Of a stretch of 9,603 bases of DNA, positions 1 to 6,678 are shown piece after piece; position 1 is the first letter of the stretch, and every line of letters starts with the position of its first letter. Where the stretch lies: contig JAEUVL010000290.1 of NCBI GenBank assembly GCA_016786965.1, positions 1-9,603 of the forward strand, read 5' to 3'. The notes under the pieces were generated by a model. It was given only the letters and a program-made list of their open reading frames with translations, did no database searches and was not told the DNA's origin. The position numbers were made by a program, and so were the translations under genes. This DNA comes from Chitinophagaceae bacterium. Its GTDB lineage: Bacteria; Bacteroidota; Bacteroidia; Chitinophagales; Chitinophagaceae.

Positions 1-1977
1 CAGGACCCGTTGGGAAAAGGGTCCTATCTCAACAGGGTTTTCCAGGTCACTCCCGGTCAGCCAGAACTAATACTCTTTGATCCTAAACAGGGTACCCTGG
101 TTCGCTGGAATGAAATAACCAAACAGTCATCCCTGGTATTGACAGCCGGTGGAAAACCTATCAACAGTGAACCAACCGGGTGGCTGCGGGCCGGGAACTA
201 TGCATGGCTTTCCACCGATGAGAATTTTTATCGTTATGATATACTTTCGAATAAGGCCACTATTGTTAACCTGCCACCACCCATTTTCCCGTCTAATGAA
301 AGGACAATAAGAAATGTTGTAGCGGACAAAGAAGGTAATCTTTGGATACGGTTACGTACCCAGGGCATCATCAGGTACGATCCGGCAGGTGACAAGGCGT
401 CATATGCAAAATTTATTAATCCGGAACTGGATAGATCATATTCAGCCATATTTTATGATACATGGCAGCATTGTTTATGGGTAGCAGTAGAACATGGAGG
501 TTTATACAAGTATAATGTACGATCAGGAGAAACAAAAGCCTACCCATTATACCAGCAAGAAGGTACAAATCCGGCAACCATTACAGGAATTGCAGGCACA
601 GCTGACGGAAATCTGTATATGAGTGATGCTACCGCCGGTCTTTATTTCTATGACAAGACCAGTGATTCATTTTCGCAGATTACCAAACAGGATGGATTGC
701 CTGGAAATAATTGCAACAGTCTTGCCATTGATAAAAAAGGGTTTGTTTGGATAGCCACTTCACAAGGATTGAGCCGCTATGATCCTGCCACCAGGTCATT
801 TCTGAACTTTGCAGATGATGATGTATTGCCGTCTTACCTGAGTTTTATCACCACAGCCGATAATGAACAGTTTTACATTTGTGCTGGATTCAGTTTTTAT
901 AAATGGAACAGTGCCGCCATTCCTGCCTCCGCAACCGGGCCATTATACATAAGGCACATTACCGTAAATAACAAAGCAGTTCCAGTAGCAAATTCGTACA
1001 CACTTTCATATTATCAGAATAATATTACCATCCAGATCGGGGCCATAGTTCCCGGCATGGGCCGGCCGCCGGTTATTGAGTACACTTTCAATAAAGGCAG
1101 CGACTGGATAAAGATGGAACCCTCGCACATGGTCAATTTCAGCAGGCTCCCTCCCGGAAGATATACGATACAGGTAAGACAGAAAGGAAACAATGAACAG
1201 CTTACCATACATTTCACCATTAATTTCCCCTGGTGGAAAAGAGGATGGTTCATCGCCGCCGTATTGTTGTTATTACTCTCAGCAGGTACCTGGCTTATCC
1301 GAAGACGCATTAAAGCCATAAGAAAAGAAGCTTTACTTAAACAGAAAATGGCGGAAACAGAAATGATGGCCCTGCGTGCACAAATGAATCCACACTTTAT
1401 TTTCAACTGTATCAGCAGTATCGACAACTTTATCCAGGATAATGACAAAGAGAATGCATCTGCCTGGCTGAATAAATTTGCCAAACTGATCCGCTCTATC
1501 CTTGATAGCAGCAAAAATGAAGTAGTGCCTTTTTGGAAAGACTGGGAAACCCTGAAACTGTACCTGGAACTGGAACAGTTACGCAGCGATAATAAATTTA
1601 CCATCATGATGAATGCTGATGATGAATTGCTCAACGGCCATTACCGAATACCGCCACTTATCATACAGCCCTACGTGGAAAATGCGATCCACCATGGTCT
1701 GCTGCACCGGCTCGATAAAAATGGCTTACTGAAAATATCTGCAGTCCTGAATAATAACCAGCTTATCTACACCATTGAAGACAATGGTATCGGAAGACAG
1801 AAAGCAGCTGAACTGAATGCAGTGAACCGGCTAAATCACAACAGCTACGGTATGCAGATGAGCCGGGAGCGGATCGAACTCTTCAACAGGCAACACGAGG
1901 ATATAAAGATCACTGACTTAACGGACCCTTTCGGAGACCCATCCGGAACCAAAGCGGAGATCATTCTATATGTATAA
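1..1977 (+). CDS. LytS-type sensor histidine kinase with periplasmic propeller (5' end outside window)
   Basis: Membrane sensor kinase of a two-component system. Residue numbers count from the TTG at position 10, but the frame is open to position 1, so that TTG is probably internal and the true start and signal segment lie upstream. Propeller-type (Reg_prop-like) repeats are visible, for example GNLWIRLRTQGIIRYDP, LWVAVEHGGLYKYN, GNLYMSDATAGLYFYD and GFVWIATSQGLSRYDP. A Y_Y_Y-like beta domain follows (about 311-405), then one membrane segment (about 413-430) and a short basic linker. The cytoplasmic part is a His_kinase (PF06580-type) core: H-box AQMNPHFIFN with H462 as likely phosphate acceptor, N-box QPYVENAIHHG (N558), EDNGIGRQ at 590-597 and SYGMQMSRERIELFN near the end. 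No receiver or DNA-binding domain is fused, unlike hybrid HTCS sensors, so it needs a partner; the LytTR regulator 20 bases downstream fits. The ligand is unknown. The family call is strong. Confidence 0.93.
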   Translation, partial: QDPLGKGSYLNRVFQVTPGQPELILFDPKQGTLVRWNEITKQSSLVLTAGGKPINSEPTGWLRAGNYAWLSTDENFYRYDILSNKATIVNLPPPIFPSNERTIRNVVADKEGNLWIRLRTQGIIRYDPAGDKASYAKFINPELDRSYSAIFYDTWQHCLWVAVEHGGLYKYNVRSGETKAYPLYQQEGTNPATITGIAGTADGNLYMSDATAGLYFYDKTSDSFSQITKQDGLPGNNCNSLAIDKKGFVWIATSQGLSRYDPATRSFLNFADDDVLPSYLSFITTADNEQFYICAGFSFYKWNSAAIPASATGPLYIRHITVNNKAVPVANSYTLSYYQNNITIQIGAIVPGMGRPPVIEYTFNKGSDWIKMEPSHMVNFSRLPPGRYTIQVRQKGNNEQLTIHFTINFPWWKRGWFIAAVLLLLLSAGTWLIRRRIKAIRKEALLKQKMAETEMMALRAQMNPHFIFNCISSIDNFIQDNDKENASAWLNKFAKLIRSILDSSKNEVVPFWKDWETLKLYLELEQLRSDNKFTIMMNADDELLNGHYRIPPLIIQPYVENAIHHGLLHRLDKNGLLKISAVLNNNQLIYTIEDNGIGRQKAAELNAVNRLNHNSYGMQMSRERIELFNRQHEDIKITDLTDPFGDPSGTKAEIILYV

Positions 1978-1997
1978 ACAATTTGTAAAACAGCACT

Positions 1998-2759
1998 ATG
2001 CCAAAAGCAATATTGATAGATGATGAAAAGAACAGCCGGGAATCGCTGCGCAAAAAAATAGAGACCCACTGCCCGCAGCTGTCCATCCTGGCCGAATGCA
2101 GCAATGGACAGGAAGGGCTGCAGGCCATTCAGCAATACCAGCCGGATATCGTTTTCTTAGATATCGAAATGCCGCACATGAACGGTTTTACCATGCTGCA
2201 GCATTTACCAGAGCGCAATTTTGAACTCATCTTCACCACGGCATTCAACCAGTACGCTATTAATGCCATCCGTTACAGTGCCATGGATTATCTTGTAAAA
2301 CCGGTAGATGTGACCGAACTGGTAAATGCTGTTCAACGCATTTCTGAAAAAAAGAAAACTGCCATCAATGAAAAACAACTGGAAATACTGGCTGGCTATT
2401 TATCACAACAAAAGCAGGGCCCTGATAAAATTGCAGTGTCAGTAGCCACAGGTTTGGAGATCATTGATATCGCCAGCATCATTTACCTGGAAGCGACCGG
2501 AAACTATACCAATCTATACATAGAGGATAGTAAACCTTTGCTATCATCCAAAACACTCAAAGAGTTTGAAGACATCCTCCCTCCTGCCCTTTTCTGCCGG
2601 ATACATAACGCATCGCTGGTAAATGTATCTTTTATCAAAAAATATAACCGCGGTGAAGGCGGGCAGGTGGTACTTGCCAATGGAACTATACTGGATGTGG
2701 CCCGGAGAAGAAAAGATGAACTGCTGCAACTGATTCAAAAGCTCGCCACCAGGATATAA
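1998..2759 (+). CDS. LytTR-family response regulator
   Basis: DNA-binding response regulator (LytR/AlgR type), 253 residues, a usual length. The receiver domain covers about 1-120: acidic pocket D8/D9, phosphoacceptor D55 in FLDIEMPHMNG, the switch Thr pair T80/T81 and K101 in YLVKP. A linker leads to a LytTR DNA-binding domain at about 142-245, with the characteristic IIYLEATGNYTNLYI and FCRIHNASLVNVSFIKKY stretches. It begins 20 bases after the kinase stop, so the two are almost certainly cotranscribed, and the LytS-type kinase is the expected phosphodonor. The ATG has no obvious Shine-Dalgarno upstream, only A-rich sequence, which is common in Bacteroidota. Target genes cannot be read from the window. 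The next gene is 98 bases downstream on the same strand and could belong to the same transcript or be a target. Confidence 0.95.
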   Translation: MPKAILIDDEKNSRESLRKKIETHCPQLSILAECSNGQEGLQAIQQYQPDIVFLDIEMPHMNGFTMLQHLPERNFELIFTTAFNQYAINAIRYSAMDYLVKPVDVTELVNAVQRISEKKKTAINEKQLEILAGYLSQQKQGPDKIAVSVATGLEIIDIASIIYLEATGNYTNLYIEDSKPLLSSKTLKEFEDILPPALFCRIHNASLVNVSFIKKYNRGEGGQVVLANGTILDVARRRKDELLQLIQKLATRI

Positions 2760-2852
2760 TATTTTGTATAAGCATTTGCCCGGGCTAATAATGTATTTAT
2801 CTTAAAAGTCCTAAACTTCCACATTTATCATCTATCCTCCTTCCGAACACAA

Positions 2853-2860
2853 TACATTTG
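2853..2860 (+). promoter_or_regulatory. Possible -7 box (TACATTTG) overlapping the ypdA start
   Basis: TACATTTG followed by CA matches the Bacteroidota -7 consensus TAnnTTTG exactly. It overlaps the TTG proposed as the ypdA start codon. I see no TTTG-like -33 element about 19 bases upstream. If this is a real promoter, translation would have to begin downstream, at the in-frame TTG at 2876. An eight-base match with four fixed T/G positions can occur by chance in AT-rich DNA. Confidence 0.3.
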
Positions 2861-3859
2861 CAAAAAGAAACAGTATTGGAAAAAGCAACACATTACCCGG
2901 TCATCATTATCGGCGGCGGTCCTATAGGCCTGGCTTGTGCACTGGAAGCAAAGAAAGCAGGCATCGAACACCTGGTACTCGAAAAAGGCACCCTTGTCAA
3001 CTCCTTATACCATTACCCGGACAATATGACCTTCTTCTCCACTTCGGAGAGGCTCGAGATCGACAATATCCCTTTCGTCTCCAATAATGCCAAGCCAACC
3101 AGGAATGAAGCACTCGAATACTACCGTCGGGTGGCCATCGCAGGAAAGATCAATATTCATTTGTTTGAAGAAGTAAAGACAGTACAAAAAGAAGGAACCA
3201 TTTTTAATGTCGTTACGAATAAGCACACATACACTGCCGGGCATATCATTATCTGCACCGGTTTTTACGATATCCCTTATTTGCTCAATGTGCCCGGTGA
3301 AGATTTGCCCAAAGTGACCCACTACTATAAAGACCCCCATTACTATGCCTTTCAGAAAGTAGTGGTGGTGGGTGCACAGAATTCTGCTGTGGATGCCGCA
3401 TTGGAAACATGGCGCAAGGGCGCCGAAGTAACAATGGTGGTCCGCAAAGAAGAGATAGGCAAACGGGTAAAATACTGGGTACGGCCGGACATCATCAACC
3501 GCGTAGAAGAAGGCTCCATCAAAGCGTTTTACAATTCCACAGTAAAAGCCATAAGGGAAACCGAAGTTGACATAGAAACACCCGATGGTATCATTACCCT
3601 GCCAAATGATAAAGTAATTGCACTGACCGGTTATCAACCCAACCTCACTTTTTTGCGCAGCATGGGTATTCAATTATCAGGTGATGAAATAATGAGCCCT
3701 GTTATTAACCCGGATACGCATGAAACAAATGTACCCGGTATTTTTCTAGCCGGAGTTATTTGTGGTGGTATGAACACCCATCGTTTGTTTATCGAAAATT
3801 CGAGAGAACATGCTGTCAAGATCATTACAGCTATAAAGGAAAGGAATATAGGCGATTGA
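2858..3859 (+). CDS. ypdA: YpdA-family FAD/NAD(P)H oxidoreductase, putative bacillithiol disulfide reductase
   Basis: Cytosolic flavoprotein of the thioredoxin-reductase-like fold. The family (YpdA/Bdr) is linked in Firmicutes to NADPH-dependent reduction of oxidised bacillithiol. The FAD-binding Rossmann motif is VIIIGGGPIGLACALEA (15-31) and a second dinucleotide motif is VVVVGAQNSAVDAALE (168-183). The C-terminus has GIFLAGVICGGMNTHRLFIEN, typical of the family. Length 333 is close to the usual 320-330. No CxxC redox pair is visible, as expected for YpdA and unlike thioredoxin reductase. The Cys reported in the Firmicutes GGGPC motif is Ile23 here. The start is TTG: the frame is open upstream to a TAA at 2789 with no ATG, and both TTG 2858 and TTG 2876 precede the Rossmann motif. 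It converges on the AraC gene with 5 bases between stops. Bacillithiol as substrate is inference; other disulfides or quinones are possible. Confidence 0.88.
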   Translation: MQKETVLEKATHYPVIIIGGGPIGLACALEAKKAGIEHLVLEKGTLVNSLYHYPDNMTFFSTSERLEIDNIPFVSNNAKPTRNEALEYYRRVAIAGKINIHLFEEVKTVQKEGTIFNVVTNKHTYTAGHIIICTGFYDIPYLLNVPGEDLPKVTHYYKDPHYYAFQKVVVVGAQNSAVDAALETWRKGAEVTMVVRKEEIGKRVKYWVRPDIINRVEEGSIKAFYNSTVKAIRETEVDIETPDGIITLPNDKVIALTGYQPNLTFLRSMGIQLSGDEIMSPVINPDTHETNVPGIFLAGVICGGMNTHRLFIENSREHAVKIITAIKERNIGD

Positions 3860-3864
3860 CTCCC

Positions 3865-4710
3865 TTATTCTGCCTGGTAATAAGTTTCCGACAAGCCGAA
3901 TTTCCTTTCCGGCGAACGGTTCTCCAATTCATGAAATGCAGCGGGTGATAGCCCTGTAAATTCTTTATAACTTCTGACCAGGTGCTGGTAATCATGGTAT
4001 CCGCACTCGATAGCAATACGAAGCCAGTCCATTTGAGGGCTCCTGTTCTTAAGCAGGAAAGCATTGTCGAATCGGATCACCCGGCTAAATAGCTTAGGGT
4101 TGATACCGGTCCTCTCCTTAAACTTTCTTTCAAACTGCCGGGTACTCAGGTAGGATTGCCCCGCCAGCCAGTCAATAGAAAGGTTCCCGCTTTGTTGAAG
4201 CAGCAGCTTGCCGATCTCATCCACCTGGTGATGGTCTTTTTTTACCCGGCGTATCAGTTGTTCCGCAAAGCGGTGCCCAATCTCCAGCATTGCCTCATAG
4301 CTTTTGGCATGAAATAACTGTTCATTGACCTGCCGCAATTGGCTGGAGAAAATGATCTCAGCATCTATGTATTGATCTGTAAGTTCACACGCAGGCATAC
4401 CGGTAAGACGGTACAGGGCTCCGGGTTGGAAAATGATCTGAAAGACAAGAAACTCCCGCCCTACATACCTGTTGGTAACTGCCAGTGGTTGCCCGTAGAG
4501 TAATACCGGGATGTTCTCAATTTTCTTGTTACGGTCAGTTATTTCCAGTTGCTCCGTATCAAAAGGGAAAAAAGCAAGGCAGTGTTCTGGTCTTGGTGGG
4601 TACGCTTTGAAAGGAAGTGCTTCGTTCTTGTCAAATACGAAATGAACGATCCGGTACAGCCGGATATATTCTCTTACAGATGGCGCAGGTATAAATTCTT
4701 TTAGCAACAT
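3865..4710 (-). CDS. AraC-family transcriptional regulator with DUF6597-like N-terminus
   Basis: DNA-binding regulator of 281 residues. The N-terminal half (about 1-150) resembles the DUF6597 type of AraC sensor domain found mainly in Bacteroidota and Actinobacteria, with PSVREYIRLYRIVHF at the start and IIFQPGALYRLTGMP near 92-106. The C-terminal AraC domain spans about 176-262 with two helix-turn-helix units: LSIDWLAGQSYLSTRQFERK, then WLRIAIECGYHDYQHLVRSY followed by EFTGLSPAAFHE. The start is ATG at 4710. It lies 50 bases downstream of the cupin stop on the same strand, so it may be cotranscribed with the cupin gene and might regulate it; effector and targets are not visible. Its stop is 5 bases from the ypdA stop, leaving no room for a separate hairpin terminator. 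The family is clear; the role is unknown. Confidence 0.92.
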   Translation of the reverse strand: MLLKEFIPAPSVREYIRLYRIVHFVFDKNEALPFKAYPPRPEHCLAFFPFDTEQLEITDRNKKIENIPVLLYGQPLAVTNRYVGREFLVFQIIFQPGALYRLTGMPACELTDQYIDAEIIFSSQLRQVNEQLFHAKSYEAMLEIGHRFAEQLIRRVKKDHHQVDEIGKLLLQQSGNLSIDWLAGQSYLSTRQFERKFKERTGINPKLFSRVIRFDNAFLLKNRSPQMDWLRIAIECGYHDYQHLVRSYKEFTGLSPAAFHELENRSPERKFGLSETYYQAE

Positions 4711-4760
4711 GCCGGTTCAAAATTGCGGTTCTTTTGCATAGAAAACAACTTAGTGAACAC

Positions 4761-5309
4761 CTATAAGGTTAATGGTGGCCCCACCACTTTCATATCATGA
4801 TCAGCATGAATTTTATCCATTTCTTCCGGGCTTGGGCGTTCCTTTAATCCATTCATAAGGGCAAAGAACTCCTCCATTTTACCCGCAGGCTGCAAAAAAT
4901 AGATCATTTTGCCTTTATCGCTGGTTTGTATCCAGGTATGGGGAACATTGCGGGGAAGAAAAATCGTGTCGCCTGCTTTCAGTTCTTTGGTTTCGCTGCC
5001 CACTACAAAACGATAAGTACCTTCCACGACGGTAAATATCTCGTCCTGGTTAAAATGAATATGCAGCATCGGCCCCACCTTTCCTAAACCGGTGTATTCA
5101 AACACAGACAATTGTCCGTCTGTGTCTTTTGAAGATATTTTCAGGTCATTCGGATGTACGCCGAGGAATTTGATGGCTTCACCAAAACGGGCTTTGCCAG
5201 CATCCACCACAAAGGGTTTCTTTTCCTGCCGTACAGAGGGGGTCAATTTTGCAAAAGAGAATAATGGTACCGCAGCAAGGCCGGTAAATAAGAAGTTCTT
5301 TCTGTTCAT
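4761..5309 (-). CDS. Exported single-domain cupin protein
   Basis: Small cupin (182 residues from ATG 5309). Residues 1-20 (MNRKNFLFTGLAAVPLFSFA) form a basic-hydrophobic signal-like segment, so a periplasmic location is likely. An RK rather than RR pair argues more for Sec than Tat. The cupin core carries both metal motifs: HIH at 83-85 and E90 (HxH-x4-E-x6-G), and LPRNVPHTW with H124. The 3-His/1-Glu metal site is therefore complete and a metal-dependent activity is possible, but the fold serves dioxygenases, isomerases and binding proteins alike and the substrate cannot be inferred. The frame is open to 5384 with an upstream ATG, but that extension would bury the signal-like segment and is made of the repeat-rich leader, so 5309 is preferred. 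The thiolase gene lies 107 bases upstream; the AraC gene follows after 50 bases. Confidence 0.87.
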   Translation of the reverse strand: MNRKNFLFTGLAAVPLFSFAKLTPSVRQEKKPFVVDAGKARFGEAIKFLGVHPNDLKISSKDTDGQLSVFEYTGLGKVGPMLHIHFNQDEIFTVVEGTYRFVVGSETKELKAGDTIFLPRNVPHTWIQTSDKGKMIYFLQPAGKMEEFFALMNGLKERPSPEEMDKIHADHDMKVVGPPLTL

Positions 5310-5369
5310 TACTATTGGTTTTTGTACCGTAAAGTTCAATCCCAATAGTGTAATGAAAGTGGTACAAAA
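5307..5369 (-). promoter_or_regulatory. Interlocked inverted repeats in the cupin leader, overlapping its start codon
   Basis: Read on the - strand there are four blocks in order. TTTTGTACC (5369-5361) can pair with GGTACAAAA (5328-5320), 9 bp. CATTACACTATTGG (5355-5342) can pair with CCAATAGTAATG (5318-5307), 12 bp with a two-base bulge. The last three bases of the second stem are the cupin ATG. Because the blocks alternate a-b-a'-b', both stems can coexist only as a pseudoknot; otherwise they compete. The second stem would hide the start codon. The 1-base gap between the last two blocks and the 11-base run between the perfect 9-bp and 8-bp cores make a fully stacked pseudoknot strained, so alternation or a protein-binding double dyad is equally possible. 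The repeats are seen directly; the function is inferred. Confidence 0.5.
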
Positions 5370-5416
5370 GCGACATTCTTCCAATGCCGCCTATAGAACA
5401 TGATCATAACGCACAA

Positions 5417-6595
5417 CTACAAACTCTCAATAACCATCGCACTCGCCCCGCCGCCGCCATTGCAAATGCCTGCTGCGCCATATTTCGCATTATTAGCTTT
5501 CAATACAGTGATCAGCGTAACAATTATCCTGGCACCGCTGCATCCCAGCGGGTGGCCCAGCGACACGGCACCCCCATGCACATTTACCTTAGCAGGGTCC
5601 AGTTTCATCCGCTTACTGTTCTCTATGCCCACCACAGCAAAGGCCTCGTTCAGCTCCCAGTAAGAAATATCTTCCATTGTCAATCCAGCCTTTGCCACTG
5701 CTTTCGGCACGGCTACAGCCGGTGTGGTAGTGAACCATTCCGGTGCTTGTTCCGCATCTGCGTAAGACAGTATTTTGGCAATGGGTTTCAATCCCAGTTC
5801 ATCTGCCTTTTCTTTGCTCATCAATACCAATGCCGCCGCACCATCATTCATCGTACTGGCATTGGCAGCGGTTACGGTACCCTCCTTTACAAAAGCAGGG
5901 CTCAGCGAGGGTATCTTATCAAACTTTACATTGTAGGGCTCTTCATCTTTGGCAAACACCACCGGGTCACCTTTGCGCTGTGGTATTTCCACCGGTACTA
6001 CTTCATTAGTAAACAATCCCTTTTCCCAGGCTGCCTGGCTGCGTTTATAACTTTCGATCGCAAAAGCATCCTGTTCTTCCCGGCTGATGCCACAGGTGCT
6101 GGCACAAAGCTCAGCAGCATAGCCCATCGCCTTACCATCGTATACATCTGTCAGCCCGTCTTTGGCCAGCCCGTCTATCAAAGAGGAATTGCCGTATTTA
6201 TTTCCCCAGCGGAGGCTATCGGTGTAAAAAGGCACATTGCTCATACTTTCCATGCCCCCGGCCACTACTATATCTGCATCACCCAGCAGGATGCTTTGTG
6301 CAGCCTGTGCAATAGCTTTCATACCGCTGGCACATACTTTATTTACAGTAGTACAATTCACTTCATTAGGCAGGCCGGCGAACTTAGCTGCCTGCCTCGC
6401 CGGCGCCTGGCCAAGGTTGGCCTGGATCACACAGCCCATTAATACGTCCTGCACAAGGCTGCCATCCACCCCGGCCTTTTGCAGGGCTCCTTTTATGGCC
6501 GCAGCGCCCAATTGCGTAGCAGATAAAGCTTTCAGAGAACCGCCAAAACTGCCCATAGGGGTACGTACTGCGGAAATGATATATACTTCCTTCAT
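5417..6595 (-). CDS. atoB: Acetyl-CoA C-acetyltransferase (thiolase II)
   Basis: Biosynthetic-type thiolase: two acetyl-CoA to acetoacetyl-CoA plus CoA, reversible, cytosolic. It feeds acetoacetyl-CoA into ketone-body/butanoate metabolism or finishes short-chain beta-oxidation. Length 392 matches the family. The N-terminal domain contains the nucleophile C88 in NKVCASGMKAI. The C-terminal domain has H348 in SLGHPLGCSGAR and the acid/base C378 in GICNGGGGASAMV, so all catalytic residues are present. The start ATG at 6595 gives MKEVYIISAVRTPMGSFGG, the normal thiolase N-terminus. The gene is noticeably GC-rich compared with the DNA to its right. No other fatty-acid or polyhydroxybutyrate gene is adjacent, so the pathway is open. 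A candidate promoter lies just upstream (6616-6623). The symbol atoB is used for function; phaA/thl would be equally apt. Confidence 0.95.
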   Translation of the reverse strand: MKEVYIISAVRTPMGSFGGSLKALSATQLGAAAIKGALQKAGVDGSLVQDVLMGCVIQANLGQAPARQAAKFAGLPNEVNCTTVNKVCASGMKAIAQAAQSILLGDADIVVAGGMESMSNVPFYTDSLRWGNKYGNSSLIDGLAKDGLTDVYDGKAMGYAAELCASTCGISREEQDAFAIESYKRSQAAWEKGLFTNEVVPVEIPQRKGDPVVFAKDEEPYNVKFDKIPSLSPAFVKEGTVTAANASTMNDGAAALVLMSKEKADELGLKPIAKILSYADAEQAPEWFTTTPAVAVPKAVAKAGLTMEDISYWELNEAFAVVGIENSKRMKLDPAKVNVHGGAVSLGHPLGCSGARIIVTLITVLKANNAKYGAAGICNGGGGASAMVIESL

Positions 6596-6615
6596 ATAAA
6601 ATAATTAATTGGGTG

Positions 6616-6623
6616 CGAAGATA
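6616..6623 (-). promoter_or_regulatory. Candidate -7 promoter box for the thiolase gene
   Basis: On the - strand the sequence reads TATCTTCGCACC, one base away from the Bacteroidota TAnnTTTG box and in the favoured TATCTTTGCACC-like context. It lies 21 bases upstream of the thiolase ATG, giving a short leader of roughly 12-15 bases, which is reasonable. A clear -33 TTTG is not visible. This suggests that the thiolase is transcribed independently of the GNAT gene upstream. Confidence 0.45.
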
Positions 6624-6678
6624 ACGATTGTTAGTATAACGATGCAGGGGTGCCTGGCAGCAAGTAGTGTTCGTTATA
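6621..6678. repeat. Three copies of ATAACGA around the thiolase promoter
   Basis: ATAACGAT occurs at 6621-6628 and 6636-6643 as direct copies 15 bases apart. An inverted copy, TCGTTATA, at 6671-6678 runs into the last codons of the GNAT gene; it pairs perfectly with TATAACGA at 6635-6642. The first copy overlaps the candidate thiolase -7 box. Such an arrangement suits a repressor or activator operator, but the units are short and no binding protein can be named. Confidence 0.35.

Noticed and set aside
1014..1634. Open frame of 206 codons on the - strand opposite the histidine kinase
   Set aside because: Ser/Leu-rich antisense reading of the kinase core, which contains all expected motifs on the + strand.
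3005..3673. Open frame of 222 codons on the - strand opposite ypdA
   Set aside because: No recognisable protein pattern; fully antisense to a well-supported flavoprotein gene.
4711..4760. Possible promoter for the AraC gene (CAATTTTG on the - strand, about 10 bases before the ATG)
   Set aside because: One mismatch to the -7 box and so close to the ATG that the transcript would be leaderless; not strong enough to list.
5310..5384. Extension of the cupin to the upstream ATG at 5384
   Set aside because: It would place 25 extra residues before a good signal-like segment and make the inverted-repeat leader coding; the ATG at 5309 gives a normal exported cupin.
5384..6442. Open frame of 352 codons on the + strand opposite the thiolase gene
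   Set aside because: The composition is implausible (rich in His, Cys, Arg and Phe) with no domain pattern, and it lies antisense to an unmistakable thiolase with intact catalytic residues. It is a by-product of that gene's codon use.
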